From: an uncultured Pseudomonadota bacterium
GTDB taxonomy: Bacteria; Pseudomonadota; Alphaproteobacteria; Rs-D84
NCBI GenBank assembly: GCA_947169505.1
Contig: CAMVPZ010000001.1
Coordinates: 1-38,449 of the forward strand
DNA: 38,449 nucleotides
Direction of reading: 5' to 3'
Shown here: piece after piece, positions 15,320 to 24,919 of the stretch
Numbering within the stretch: the first letter of the stretch is position 1
How the letters are laid out: every line of letters begins with the position of its first letter
The notes under the pieces: model-generated
Databases searched by the model: none
Told to the model about the DNA's origin: nothing
What the model saw: only the letters and a program-made list of their open reading frames with translations
Translations under genes and position numbers: made by a program

Positions 15320-16140
15320 AATTTATACCTGTCATCGTTGATTATGATAACCGCTTTGCGACGCAATTGTTTTAATTGTTGATCTGCAATAATTGATGCT
15401 TTTTTGAATTCTGCATTTTGTTTGATTATTTCATCCAAATTTTTGTATTCTTTGCCTTTCTTTTCACTGCACACCAAAACCATCGAATCATCTTGGATTT
15501 TTGACCAAGTCAACAATGGTAAATTCGCAATTCTTTGGCGCATTTCTTGTGATAATTCATATTGCATCGCAGTAATTTTTTGTGGATAGCCACCAAAAGA
15601 TTCAACCATTTGTTCTGCATCATCACAATTTTTCGGTTTTGTTAATTTTTTTGCTATTTCTTCTGGAATATCTGTTAAACGAATCAACGTTATTTCCACA
15701 GGCAAGCCATGTTCACGTGCAATTTCGCTTTTTTCTTCGGCAATGTCATTTTTAGATACATCTATTGTTGGAATTATTGTTCGCGCCATTACAACTTGCC
15801 ATGCGATGTTAGCCCGCATCGCTAAACGTGCCATTGAACGAGTTGTAGCACTTAAATCACCCAAATTCATTCTTTTTAATTCTTTGTCTGCATCTTTGTC
15901 TGTTGGGTTAACATTAAATTTAGACGCATAGTCCAATTTAACATAATCATCAACAATATTTTGAAATGCTTGTTTACGATTATTGGTAGAAACTTTACCT
16001 TGCTTTGCCATTAATTCTGTACGTGCTGTCACGTCAGCATCAGTTATTGGATTACCATTCACACTGCCAACCACAGTCGCACAGTGTCCAGCCCCAATCA
16101 CCATAAACAAAGTGATAAATCCAGCAATTATTTTTTTCAT
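15316..16140 (-). CDS. SurA-like periplasmic chaperone lacking a parvulin domain
   Basis: A 274-aa exported protein with a signal peptide (about 1-20, ending GHCA). The SurA N-terminal pattern VVGSVNGNPITDADVTARTELM follows, then a helical chaperone-like body. SurA of E. coli is about 430 aa with two parvulin PPIase domains; none of their motifs is visible here. Its place, 20 nt downstream of lptD and in the order lptF-lptD-surA known from alphaproteobacteria, supports a role in outer-membrane protein folding, perhaps of LptD itself. The start has AGGAA close by. The gene overlaps rlmN by 4 nt. Confidence 0.75.
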   Translation of the reverse strand: MKKIIAGFITLFMVIGAGHCATVVGSVNGNPITDADVTARTELMAKQGKVSTNNRKQAFQNIVDDYVKLDYASKFNVNPTDKDADKELKRMNLGDLSATTRSMARLAMRANIAWQVVMARTIIPTIDVSKNDIAEEKSEIAREHGLPVEITLIRLTDIPEEIAKKLTKPKNCDDAEQMVESFGGYPQKITAMQYELSQEMRQRIANLPLLTWSKIQDDSMVLVCSEKKGKEYKNLDEIIKQNAEFKKASIIADQQLKQLRRKAVIIINDDRYKL

Positions 16141-16160
16141 TTCCTTTTTTCCTTTTTGTT

Positions 16161-18197
16161 TTAATAGTGTTTACCATCAATACTCATACCGAATTTAAAT
16201 CTGTATGTTGTATTTCCAATATAATCACTTTTGATTGTGTTATCACGATTATATTCCAAAGAAAAATAATAACACGGATGTTCATAATAAATTCCTGCAC
16301 CATGTCTTTGCACAAAATGTTCGTATACGTTGTATATTACCGAACCCGCAATTCGCATACGTTTTGTCAAAGGCAATCCAATACCCCCAGATAATTCATG
16401 TGTATCTTTTTGATCTTCTGTTGAAAAAACATCTATTGGTTGTGTATCCCAGATATGCCCCAATGTTAAATAATAACCACTTTTACCAAAATAAATTGAA
16501 TTTTCAATATGACTTAAAGATGCGTCAACACGATCAAATCTGAAACGACTGGAAAATTGAAAATAATTTCTTGAATACGCAACACGACCAACATAATCAG
16601 AAAAACCATTTCTAAAACCGTTTTCATTAAAATCTTTGTCTTTGGATTCTGTATTAAAATCGTATGTTTGACCCAAAAATACTTCAATATTATGGTTGTT
16701 GTTAAATGCCGCCCATCTAGCACCATAATCAATAAAATTACCATTTTCCCAAACATCCAGACCGGCAAATCTGTTATCAGAAAACAATGTAGTATCAGAT
16801 AAAAAACGACCTGCAGAATCATTATTTATTGCAAATACCGCATCTTTGTTCGAATGTTGCATAATCGTCAAACGTGCACGTGGTTCAATAATGTATGTCC
16901 ATTCGTTTTCTATACTGTAAAGAGGCAATCCCCATTCAAGATATCCACTTGGTAAAAATCGAGATTTCACACCAGAATAAGAATCGTTTACACCACCATA
17001 TTCATACACAGGTGTTTTATAAAAATTGTAAATATCATATCTGGTAGACACACTGGCCGTAATACGATTGCCACCCCATATTGTCCATGGGGAAATTATG
17101 CTTGCTTGACCAATAACACGTTGGCTGGCAGAATCATGACTTGATACACCCAATATATCACCAGAAACACTTAAATACGTTTCTTTGAAAAAAGGATCAC
17201 TTTGATATGTTCCACGTATGTTTGGCAATATATTACCAGAAATAGAATGCTGATTTCCATATGCTTGACGTAATTCTTGGAATATGTGTGCATCGGCCAC
17301 AGCATAACTGTTTTGACCAAATAATTCCAATTTAGCCCCAGAATCAAGATACGGCTGATAATCATAAAACCCATATTTTTGCAAATAAGTCTTATCCGAA
17401 GTTCGTGCAACATATACATATGCACGTGCATTTTCACCCAATTCTATTTTATCGTTATTGTAAAAATGCCAGCGATTTTCACCAACTTCATTATGTGTAA
17501 AAGACCCAACCGAACGAAATTCCGAATGCGAAAGATTCAACCGATGTTCAGCCTGGAACAAAGGATTTTCTTTGGTTAAATATGAAAGTGTCGTTGTTAA
17601 ATCATGTCTTTCTGAAAAATTTATGTAAAAAGGTACATTTATTTGCAAACCCATTCCATTTGTAGAATTAAAACTGGGGTTCAAAAATCCGGTTTTGTAT
17701 TTAACAGACGGATCTGGCATTTCATAGTACGGCAACCATAAAACAGGCAAAGTATCATTATAAACCCAAAATGATGCATTATGAAAATACAACATTTTTT
17801 CATTTGAATCATGAATTACTTTTTTACTGAAAATTTCCCACGCATTATAATCATCACATCCATCGCACGCAGTAAATACAGCATCTTTGGCGATTGTTTC
17901 AACACCATCACGTTTTATTTCTTCTGCACGAACATATACATGATATCCCAACCATAATTCAATATCGTTTGCCGAAACATCAGCCTGATTTTTTGATATG
18001 GTCAAACTGTTTAATTTTACATGTTGACCAGATTCATTTGTCATTTCTGTATTACCAACAGCATTCATTTCTTCGGTTTTAACATTGTATTCAATAACGT
18101 CTGATTTGATGGTTTTGGGTTCATCCATATTGACACCCAATGCCATTACATTCATGACAAAAAAACACCCCGATAAAAATGATAATAAATATCTCAT
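16161..18197 (-). CDS. lptD: LPS-assembly protein LptD
   Basis: Outer-membrane beta-barrel that inserts lipopolysaccharide into the outer leaflet together with LptE. A signal peptide (MRYLLSFLSGCFFVMNVMA) is followed by an OstA-like jellyroll (SDVIEYNVKTEEMNAVGN) and the family stretch ACDGCDDYNAWEIFSKKV, with LPVLWLPYYEMPDPSVKYKTGFL. A long aromatic-rich barrel then ends near KFGMSIDGKHY. The length of 678 aa is short but normal for alphaproteobacteria. Only one cysteine lies near the C-terminus (HPCYYF), against two adjacent in E. coli. ATG 18195-18197 overlaps the lptF stop (ATGA). Earlier in-frame codons lie within lptF and precede the signal. Confidence 0.94.
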   Translation of the reverse strand: MRYLLSFLSGCFFVMNVMALGVNMDEPKTIKSDVIEYNVKTEEMNAVGNTEMTNESGQHVKLNSLTISKNQADVSANDIELWLGYHVYVRAEEIKRDGVETIAKDAVFTACDGCDDYNAWEIFSKKVIHDSNEKMLYFHNASFWVYNDTLPVLWLPYYEMPDPSVKYKTGFLNPSFNSTNGMGLQINVPFYINFSERHDLTTTLSYLTKENPLFQAEHRLNLSHSEFRSVGSFTHNEVGENRWHFYNNDKIELGENARAYVYVARTSDKTYLQKYGFYDYQPYLDSGAKLELFGQNSYAVADAHIFQELRQAYGNQHSISGNILPNIRGTYQSDPFFKETYLSVSGDILGVSSHDSASQRVIGQASIISPWTIWGGNRITASVSTRYDIYNFYKTPVYEYGGVNDSYSGVKSRFLPSGYLEWGLPLYSIENEWTYIIEPRARLTIMQHSNKDAVFAINNDSAGRFLSDTTLFSDNRFAGLDVWENGNFIDYGARWAAFNNNHNIEVFLGQTYDFNTESKDKDFNENGFRNGFSDYVGRVAYSRNYFQFSSRFRFDRVDASLSHIENSIYFGKSGYYLTLGHIWDTQPIDVFSTEDQKDTHELSGGIGLPLTKRMRIAGSVIYNVYEHFVQRHGAGIYYEHPCYYFSLEYNRDNTIKSDYIGNTTYRFKFGMSIDGKHY

Positions 18198-19255
18198 TTT
18201 TTTAATAATAAACCAAACAGACCCAACAATACAACAAAAACACCACAAAATACCAAAACAACATCTGTCACACTGGTCACCATATTGGAAGTAGACATAT
18301 ACAATGACATAATTACAGCCATTGACAATACCGCCATCGCCGGTGCAAAACTGGCCTTACGACGAAGCAATGATGTTTTAAGTAAAATTAATGTGCAAAC
18401 CAATGCCAATATCAAATTCATAAACGGATTAATTAAACGTGTACATAATTCAACCAATGTTAATTTGTGTTGTCTGTCGTTTTCTTGGGAAAATACTTCA
18501 TTTAACAAAGTCATTGTTGGAATACGTCGTACACGGAAAGACATATCTGCATCATTTTCAACCAAATTTAAATCCATATCTAAACTGTCAAACGTTCCGC
18601 TGGTAAAACCGTTTTTTCCAAACATTTGCAAAGACCCATTACTTGTGACAATGGACAATCCATGAACCGTAGATACCAATTTTCCCCGCTCTGCAAATAT
18701 AGTCATTTGATTTTTCTTTTCCCGCATATCAGATATCATCAATTGGTTCAAATCATTTCCAGATACATTATCAACATATACCACCAAACCATTTGCTAAT
18801 TTTGTAAATGTACCCTCTTGTAATTTTAAATGTGCCAAACCATACCGCAAATTCCATTGAGTGCTGTAAAACATAGCCTGGCTGGCAGGAACTATCCAAA
18901 AATTTAAAACAAAATGCAAAACAGTTAAAACAACAGCAAATTTTACAGCAGGCTTTGCAATTTGCCATGGAGACATACTTGATGCCATCATAACCGTCAC
19001 TTCGTTTTCAGAAATCATTTTGTTGTATACGAAAATTATTGTTATAAACGTCACAAATGGCACAATAATTGACATAATAAACGGAATCATTAATGAAGTT
19101 AAATAAATAAAACTTGAAAAATCGACACCATATGTGATTAAAAATTTCATCATAGTCATTATTTGCATCATCCATGCTACCCCAACCAGGATTAACAGCA
19201 ACATAATGAATATACCAATTAATTGATTTCTAAAATATCTGCTTATAATACTCAT
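18194..19255 (-). CDS. lptF: LPS export ABC transporter permease LptF
   Basis: Inner-membrane permease (YjgP/YjgQ family) that works with LptB and LptG to extract LPS. The 353-aa protein has N-terminal transmembrane helices. A conserved cytoplasmic stretch follows (VYNKMISENEVTVMMASSMSPW, about 78-99), then a periplasmic jellyroll domain and three C-terminal helices. ENEVTVMMASSMSPWQIAKPA is typical of LptF. A second copy (lptG) is not in the window. I start at MSIISRYF (ATG 19253-19255) because a strong promoter ends 8 nt upstream, making the mRNA almost leaderless, and no ribosome site is present. lptD, the surA-like gene, rlmN and the TIM-barrel gene follow in one operon. Confidence 0.9.
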   Translation of the reverse strand: MSIISRYFRNQLIGIFIMLLLILVGVAWMMQIMTMMKFLITYGVDFSSFIYLTSLMIPFIMSIIVPFVTFITIIFVYNKMISENEVTVMMASSMSPWQIAKPAVKFAVVLTVLHFVLNFWIVPASQAMFYSTQWNLRYGLAHLKLQEGTFTKLANGLVVYVDNVSGNDLNQLMISDMREKKNQMTIFAERGKLVSTVHGLSIVTSNGSLQMFGKNGFTSGTFDSLDMDLNLVENDADMSFRVRRIPTMTLLNEVFSQENDRQHKLTLVELCTRLINPFMNLILALVCTLILLKTSLLRRKASFAPAMAVLSMAVIMSLYMSTSNMVTSVTDVVLVFCGVFVVLLGLFGLLLKK

Positions 19256-19263
19256 AATTATCA

Positions 19264-19292
19264 AGTATAAAGCCCAAAACAACAACCGTCAA
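19264..19292 (-). promoter_or_regulatory. Promoter of the lptF operon, near-leaderless
   Basis: On the minus strand TTGACG (19287-19292), a 17-bp spacer and TATACT (19264-19269); both hexamers match consensus at five of six. The lptF ATG begins only 9 nt after the -10, so the transcript would have a leader of about 0-3 nt. Confidence 0.72.
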
Positions 19293-19325
19293 GCAACAAA
19301 GTGGTATTACAGATATGATAAAAAA

Positions 19326-20369
19326 TTATTTACCAACATTTTTCTTTAACCATGCATAATGGCGGAAAAATTCAATACCCGGTCCAGCCGGCATACCCAT
19401 CCATTTTTCACCATTTGGAATACTGCGAAACACACCGCTGTTTGCACCAATTTCGACATCATCGCCAATACGCAATCCATTAGAAATTCCAACATGTCCA
19501 CCCAATAAAACACGGTTTCCAATAACACTTCCACCGGCAATTCCAACACCAGAAGCCAAAAAGCATTCTTTACCAATTACCACACCATGTGCAATTTGAC
19601 ACAAATTATCAATTTTTGTTCCGTCCCCAACAATCGTATCTGTCATAGCCCCACGATCTATACAAGTATTTGCACCAACAGATACACGATTACCCAAAAC
19701 AACACGGCCTGTATGTGGAATAAACACATTTTTACCATTTTGACGGGTATACCCAAAACCATCTTTGCCAACCACAGCATTGGCATTTATCACACAGTCT
19801 GCACCAATTGTTGCATTTTCAATATGTGCGCCACTATGTACAACGGTATTTGCCCCCAAAACCACATTACGTCCAATGAAAGCCCCAGGATAAATTTTAA
19901 CACCTTCTTCCAACACAGCACCTTTTTCAACGGTCGCATATTGACCAATATAAACACTGCGTTTTTTACGGAAATATACGCCACGTTCAACAGTTGCAAA
20001 ATAAGACACACCAAAACGTGGTTTTTCTGCATAAATTTCACCCAATATTTTAACAATGTTCCCACGTGGCGAATCTGTAATCAAAAGAGTTGCACCTTTT
20101 GGTGCATCTTTGATTTGTTCACGTTGTAATAAAATAACAGTTGCACGTGTGTTTTTTAAAACTTCGATTGGTAAAATTTTAAAAGCAGCAGAATTTCTTT
20201 CTGTGGAATAAAATGCCAACTGTCCAGGTTTAGCATCTGCAATAGGTGCAACCCCATTCACGATTTCTTTTGCGTTTCCTTTTAATTCCAAACCGAATTT
20301 TTTTGCCAATTCCCCGGCTGTAGTTTTCTTGCCACGTGGTCCAAAAATTTTACGTATTAAATCTTTCAT
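19326..20369 (-). CDS. lpxD: UDP-3-O-acylglucosamine N-acyltransferase LpxD
   Basis: Adds the N-linked acyl chain in lipid A synthesis. The 347-aa protein has the N-terminal uridine-binding domain (about 12-110) and a left-handed beta-helix of hexapeptide repeats. The active-site stretch is CIDRGAMTDTIVGDGTKIDN with QIAHGVVIG, where the His is catalytic, and the end is FRSIPNGEKWMGMPAGPGIEFFRHYAWLKK. The start is ATG 20367-20369 behind AAAGGA; a TTG two codons earlier is a less likely start. Its usual neighbours lpxA and fabZ are absent; it has its own promoter. Confidence 0.96.
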   Translation of the reverse strand: MKDLIRKIFGPRGKKTTAGELAKKFGLELKGNAKEIVNGVAPIADAKPGQLAFYSTERNSAAFKILPIEVLKNTRATVILLQREQIKDAPKGATLLITDSPRGNIVKILGEIYAEKPRFGVSYFATVERGVYFRKKRSVYIGQYATVEKGAVLEEGVKIYPGAFIGRNVVLGANTVVHSGAHIENATIGADCVINANAVVGKDGFGYTRQNGKNVFIPHTGRVVLGNRVSVGANTCIDRGAMTDTIVGDGTKIDNLCQIAHGVVIGKECFLASGVGIAGGSVIGNRVLLGGHVGISNGLRIGDDVEIGANSGVFRSIPNGEKWMGMPAGPGIEFFRHYAWLKKNVGK

Positions 20370-20392
20370 AAACAAATCCTTTTGTTGGTTTG

Positions 20393-20421
20393 ATTATAAA
20401 AACAAAACTTTCAAAAGGCAA
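20393..20421 (-). promoter_or_regulatory. lpxD promoter
   Basis: On the minus strand TTGCCT (20416-20421), 17 bp, and a consensus TATAAT (20393-20398), about 24 bp upstream of the lpxD ATG. The -35 is weak. Confidence 0.58.
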
Positions 20422-20444
20422 CTTTAAACTTTTACAAAAAAAGA

Positions 20445-21404
20445 TTATTCATTATCTAAAATTTCTTTTAATTCCATCATATCAACAGGCATACGAGATT
20501 TAAAATGCATTTTTTCACCAGTTATTGGATGGTTAAATTCTAAAACTTCTGCATGCAACATTTGTCCATGATGCGTTTTCAAAAATTCCAGTAATTCAGG
20601 ATTTTTTACAGAACCAATATGTGATTTTTCACGACCATAAAGCGGATCACAAACAACAGGAAAACCATGTGAAGATAAATGAACCCTGATTTGATGCGTA
20701 CGTCCAGTCATCAAAGTACAACGAAAAAGAGATATGCCAGGTTTTGTCCAAACATCCATCACATTAACAATTGTATGTGCCGGTTTTCCGCCTGTTTTAA
20801 CCAAACTCATTTTTTGTCGATTACGAGATGAACGAGCTATGTTCCCAGTTATATCTGCACCGCCCCATGTTGGAACACCCCATGCAAAAGCAATATATTT
20901 ACGTGTTAAATCATGAGATGAAAACATCTTTACCAAACCACGATAAGCCGCATCACTTTTTGCAAAAACCATAACACCACTGGTATCTTTATCCAATCGA
21001 TGAACCACACCAGGTCTGGTTTGTCCACCCAGCGCAGACAATTTTGTATATGATAATAAATTTTGAACCAATGTTCCTGTTTTGTTCCCTGCAGATGGGT
21101 ACATCACCACACCACGTGGTTTATCAATGACAATTATATCATCATCTTCAAATAAAACATCCAAATCAAAATCATTTGAAATATTATCATATGCTATATC
21201 ACTTTGTTTTTCAGCAATTTCTATAATAAATTCATCATCCAATTTTGTTTTATCCGACAACTTTAACGGTTTATTATCAGCACGTTTGATATTAAATTTT
21301 TGAATTTCGCTGCGTGAATATTCAGGCATCTGTCCAGACAAAAATTTATCAACACGAATACCAACGTTTTGTTCATCAACAATGAAATGCTTTACGTTAT
21401 CCAT
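20445..21404 (-). CDS. RluA-family (RluD-like) pseudouridine synthase
   Basis: Converts uridines to pseudouridine in structured RNA, most likely 23S rRNA. The 319-aa protein has a weak N-terminal S4-like domain (VGIRVDKFLSG...YSRSEIQK, about 13-37). The catalytic RPGVVHRLDKDTSGVMVFAK motif follows (Asp is the nucleophile), then TRKYIAFAWG, MTGRTHQIRVHLSSHG and the closing MLHAEVLEFNHP. The length and S4 domain favour RluD/RluC over RluA, but which site it modifies cannot be read from sequence. ATG shares one base with the upstream stop (TAATG). The start MDNVKHF is chosen; six earlier codons lie within the neighbour. Confidence 0.9.
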   Translation of the reverse strand: MDNVKHFIVDEQNVGIRVDKFLSGQMPEYSRSEIQKFNIKRADNKPLKLSDKTKLDDEFIIEIAEKQSDIAYDNISNDFDLDVLFEDDDIIVIDKPRGVVMYPSAGNKTGTLVQNLLSYTKLSALGGQTRPGVVHRLDKDTSGVMVFAKSDAAYRGLVKMFSSHDLTRKYIAFAWGVPTWGGADITGNIARSSRNRQKMSLVKTGGKPAHTIVNVMDVWTKPGISLFRCTLMTGRTHQIRVHLSSHGFPVVCDPLYGREKSHIGSVKNPELLEFLKTHHGQMLHAEVLEFNHPITGEKMHFKSRMPVDMMELKEILDNE

Positions 21405-21868
21405 TATCTGTATTCCGTCCAATTTTTACCACGTATACATTTTGATATATCTATTTTAAAATATCTGTCGCCTGTTGTTGGGCACGTCAAAATTCCCAAA
21501 GAACGTCCATCCAAAGCATCTTCGGTTGCATTGCGATACGCAAAAGAAACGGTTTCCGGCTTATGCACACAAACCAAACGTAAATTCCCGCTCATTTTCC
21601 CATTTGGCGATAACCAGACACGAACACTGTCCGCTTCGCCATAGCATGGAAAACCATCCAGATAATACAAAACCAAACCTTCTTTGACCAACAATTTACT
21701 TGTTCCAGTTATTTCACCACGATATTGTTGCCATGGTAATCCCGTCACAGCAGCCCAATCAACACTGGTTGAAAATAAACTTACCCTGGCGGGTGGCAAA
21801 GTTGATGTATTATCTGCAAAAGCAGAAACACAAATCAAAGACAAAAATAACGATAATATTTTTTTCAT
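21404..21868 (-). CDS. Periplasmic hypothetical protein
   Basis: Unrecognised 154-aa protein. A clear signal peptide (MKKILSLFLSLICVSAFA, cleaved before DNTS) is followed by about 135 residues rich in strands and aromatic residues (DWAAVTGLPWQQYRG, LVLYYLDGFPCYGEADSVRVWLSP). Four cysteines in the mature part (FPCYG, LVCVH, LTCPT, SKCIR) could form two disulfides. It overlaps the zinc-ribbon gene by 4 nt and the pseudouridine synthase by 1 nt, so all three are translated from one mRNA. No function assigned. Confidence 0.75.
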   Translation of the reverse strand: MKKILSLFLSLICVSAFADNTSTLPPARVSLFSTSVDWAAVTGLPWQQYRGEITGTSKLLVKEGLVLYYLDGFPCYGEADSVRVWLSPNGKMSGNLRLVCVHKPETVSFAYRNATEDALDGRSLGILTCPTTGDRYFKIDISKCIRGKNWTEYR

Positions 21869-22374
21869 TTTGATTCCTTTAATTCAACAGTCAATCTTTT
21901 TACATGTGTTGGATCAACAGATAAAACATGATTAAAAGTGACCGTGGTTTTCGGTTCCAACAATGTCACAGGCGGAACAAATGCTTGGCGTGACAGAACA
22001 TTATTACCCGCATCGTACGAAACAATAATAATGTTTGGCAAACCATATATATCATCGGTAGTATTTGTAATATCGCCGGATACAAAAATTTTCTTATTGC
22101 CGTTTTCATCTGTAATCGTATGTATGTTTTTTTCGTCTATTTTGGTAATCAACGGTTTATTATTTGAATCATGTGAAAAATTTAAAACAGCGACGATACA
22201 AAATATACATGCTGCAATAAATGCGCAAATTGCCGCAATTAATTTCATAGTTGCATTTTGGCGAAATGGTACACGTGGTGTCCAAACATGACCACACACC
22301 GCACATCTTACCGAGGTATTTGGCGTTTTATCCAATGTATATTCTGTTTTGCAAAAATCACATGTTATTTTCAT
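21865..22374 (-). CDS. Zinc-ribbon membrane protein with C-terminal extracytoplasmic domain
   Basis: A 169-aa protein. The N-terminus is a zinc ribbon of the MJ0042 type (MKITCDFCKTEYTLD...VRCAVCGHVW, CxxC at 5-8 and 28-31). A transmembrane helix (about 45-66) and an extracytoplasmic domain follow, resembling the DUF3426/FxLyD-type folds seen behind such ribbons (IFVSGDITNTTDDIYGLPNIIIVSYDA). This arrangement is common in proteobacteria and its role is not established. ATG 22372-22374 follows AAAGGA, 32 bp after the last large pilin gene, so it may belong to that operon. The 4-nt overlap links it to the periplasmic hypothetical downstream. Confidence 0.7.
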   Translation of the reverse strand: MKITCDFCKTEYTLDKTPNTSVRCAVCGHVWTPRVPFRQNATMKLIAAICAFIAACIFCIVAVLNFSHDSNNKPLITKIDEKNIHTITDENGNKKIFVSGDITNTTDDIYGLPNIIIVSYDAGNNVLSRQAFVPPVTLLEPKTTVTFNHVLSVDPTHVKRLTVELKESK

Positions 22375-22406
22375 AATTAAATCCTTTGGATAATTTATAA
22401 CACATT

Positions 22407-23726
22407 TTATTTCAAATTCAACATTTCATATTTTACACGTATTTGCGTCTGCATATTGTTAATAGCATTGATATAATCACCAACTGTTGCATTAACATTA
22501 GCAGCCACAGAATTAAATATTGTTGTTGCATTAGTCCCAGGATGCGATTCCAATCTTGCGATTTTAGATGCCATACGTGCCAATTCTGGGAAATTTACAT
22601 CTGCAAAACGTGCTTTTTTGGATTTTATATCCCAATAAAAAGATGAATCTTTTGGGTCTTGGATTTTATCTGTTATAATTAATTTTGGTGTGACAGACCC
22701 CGTATATCCAACAGAAACATACGTTGCATCTATGCGTCCCAATATTAAATCCATATCGCCTATGATTTTCAAAGATGATGATTTACCAGAAGTTGTCGAT
22801 ACCGAAAAACCATTTAAACTTAACGTGTTTACATATAAATCATTTGTATAAAAAGATGAAAAATTTCCTGAATCTGCCAAAGTCAATGTTCCACCAACAT
22901 TTAATGTACGAGAATCAGATGTAAAAGCCCCATTAACCATTGCTGTATTTGTTGAAAAAATAGCATCTATGGTTGATCGATTGGAAAATGTTAACGAGCC
23001 AACAGAAACTTTACTGATTTTTAATTTTTCTTCAAATTGCGCCTTTGATGCATCAAAAAAATTGACATTGGTTATATCATGTCCGTCTAAATTCAACGGC
23101 GACAACATAGTTGCATCAATTTCATTTTCAGATGGCAATCTCCATAAATATTCAGTGTTTCCACGCATAGTCGAAGTTGTTCCAATCAAACCTTTGGTAT
23201 CTGTTATACCAAAATCAATTGCATTCGCATGAAAAGCACCAAAACCACCATGTGTCATTTCACCTTCGACAAAACCAAATTGCCCACCACCAAGATTTAC
23301 TATTTCACGTGTACGAAGCGGTGTAATTTCATTATTTGATAAAATTACTATACCTTGTAATACAGATTTATCATTTTTATCAGTACTTTTTAAAACCCTT
23401 AATTGATAATCGTCTTGATAATTTTCTGCGATATATTCAGGCAAACCATAATCAAGCAAATTATTTATTTTTACACGAAATATATTTTTCCCGGTTGGTT
23501 TCATTAATTCTGTTTTATTTTCAATAATATATCTTTCCAATGCAGTTTGAACACTTTCCATTTGCTTTGTTATTGCGACATTTCTTGCACGATTTACAGC
23601 AGTTTGTTGATACCTGAAAACAAACGGAATTATTATCGCAGCCAATGCGATAGTCATCATTAATTCAACCAACATTCCACCATGTTGAAAATTACGATTA
23701 ATAAAAGAGCGTTTTTTTATCTTCAT
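22407..23726 (-). CDS. Large PilV-like minor pilin, third of three
   Basis: A 439-aa prepilin-like protein. After a basic leader the N-terminus reads QHG|GMLVELMMTIALAAIIIPFVF: cleavage after Gly gives Glu at +5 and a hydrophobic helix, the type IV pilin pattern. A helical domain follows (QMESVQTALERYII), then a long strand-rich region from about 150 on. It contains LNLDGHDITNVNFFDAS, a motif shared with the two upstream genes, and the protein ends in a helix with TQIRVKYEMLNLK. Large minor pilins with beta-rich tails are known from type IVb pili (PilV, CofB, TcpB) and sit at the pilus tip. The start overlaps the previous gene by 4 nt. No pilus motor gene is in the window. Confidence 0.68.
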   Translation of the reverse strand: MKIKKRSFINRNFQHGGMLVELMMTIALAAIIIPFVFRYQQTAVNRARNVAITKQMESVQTALERYIIENKTELMKPTGKNIFRVKINNLLDYGLPEYIAENYQDDYQLRVLKSTDKNDKSVLQGIVILSNNEITPLRTREIVNLGGGQFGFVEGEMTHGGFGAFHANAIDFGITDTKGLIGTTSTMRGNTEYLWRLPSENEIDATMLSPLNLDGHDITNVNFFDASKAQFEEKLKISKVSVGSLTFSNRSTIDAIFSTNTAMVNGAFTSDSRTLNVGGTLTLADSGNFSSFYTNDLYVNTLSLNGFSVSTTSGKSSSLKIIGDMDLILGRIDATYVSVGYTGSVTPKLIITDKIQDPKDSSFYWDIKSKKARFADVNFPELARMASKIARLESHPGTNATTIFNSVAANVNATVGDYINAINNMQTQIRVKYEMLNLK

Positions 23727-24919
23727 TTATTTTGCCAATCTTTTTGCATTATCTTTTTGAATTCTGCTGCATCTGGTACAGATGGTATCGCAGTGCGTGT
23801 TAATATGAATTTAGAAAAACTTGGTGGTGTGTTTGACGGAAACACCCATGTTCCAATTTTTAACGGTGCGTCCCCAGTCAATAATAATTCACCAGATACA
23901 GTTATACCAAAATTTTCAAAAAATGTTATTTCTGATGCAGACAAATATGGTGTCAAAAGTTTTCCCATTGATATTCCACCAAATGTGGCACGATTTTGTG
24001 TTCCGGTGGATTTTAAAATTAAATTTCCCGATACGTTTATTGAATTTCCTATTGTTGCACGATCAACCACTAAACGACCATTTGTTGTGTATTTGTTTCC
24101 ATTTAATGTGTCTGCACGTATAGTTTTAAATCCGTTTGTATCACCTGTCACACGCATAGACCCAACCGCCATATTGGTTGAATTAATATTTGCCCCAGAT
24201 GTAAAATATATACTGTTTGCATCAATAACATCTGCATTCAAAAACACCGCATCAACATCAATAATTTTCGCAGAAACTGCATCAACACTACTGACATTAA
24301 AAATATTATAATTGTTCAAATGTAAATTTCGATGCATTTGATTAAGCCCGTCTTCACCCATCGTTCCACGATGTAAAAATCTTGATTTATCTGTACCCTC
24401 AAAATCACGAGATATTTTATAAATCAAATCCCCGACATAAAAATTTTCTGGTGCAGACACAGCCCAACTTTGTGAATATGCAATACCGTCTTCACGCACA
24501 ACTGCGGCATCTTCACCAATTTGTTTTGCAATATTTGCAACACGATAATCCGCCATATCCAAATCAAAAGCCAAATAAACATCAATAATTGATGCACCAT
24601 TTACTTTGTATTTATCAATAAAACCGCTGTGTGCAATCGGTGCAATTTGTTCAATTTGCTCTGGCGACATTTCTATTTCTTCTGTATCACCCCACTGTGT
24701 TTGGTTTATACGCATGAAATTTATAACATCATCCCGCAATTTAACAATTTGATTTGCTGTCGCTATATCCGAAGATTCGTTCGACATATCTATGATTTGA
24801 TTGTATAAAAACGGTGAAACAGCGATAACCACAGCCACCGCCAAAATAACTTCGGTCATAGATGCACCACGTTGTGCAAATTTGTTTTTAACGTCAAAAA
24901 TTTTTTTACAAGCAATCAT
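23723..24919 (-). CDS. Large PilV-like minor pilin, second of three
   Basis: A 398-aa protein with the prepilin-like N-terminus QRG|ASMTEVILAVAVVIAVSPFLY: Glu at +5 and Thr-Glu before the helix are as in type IV pilins. Then comes a helical domain (about 40-150) and a repetitive strand-rich region. That region contains NLHLNNYNIFNVSSVDAVSA and a run of xIDVDAVFLNADVIDANSI repeats that looks like a beta-helix or fibre. The C-terminal GTWVFPSNTPPSFSKFIL resembles a small globular cap. ATG 24917-24919 lies inside the end of the previous gene (14-nt overlap) with GGAAGAA before it, so it is coupled. Confidence 0.68.
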   Translation of the reverse strand: MIACKKIFDVKNKFAQRGASMTEVILAVAVVIAVSPFLYNQIIDMSNESSDIATANQIVKLRDDVINFMRINQTQWGDTEEIEMSPEQIEQIAPIAHSGFIDKYKVNGASIIDVYLAFDLDMADYRVANIAKQIGEDAAVVREDGIAYSQSWAVSAPENFYVGDLIYKISRDFEGTDKSRFLHRGTMGEDGLNQMHRNLHLNNYNIFNVSSVDAVSAKIIDVDAVFLNADVIDANSIYFTSGANINSTNMAVGSMRVTGDTNGFKTIRADTLNGNKYTTNGRLVVDRATIGNSINVSGNLILKSTGTQNRATFGGISMGKLLTPYLSASEITFFENFGITVSGELLLTGDAPLKIGTWVFPSNTPPSFSKFILTRTAIPSVPDAAEFKKIMQKDWQNK

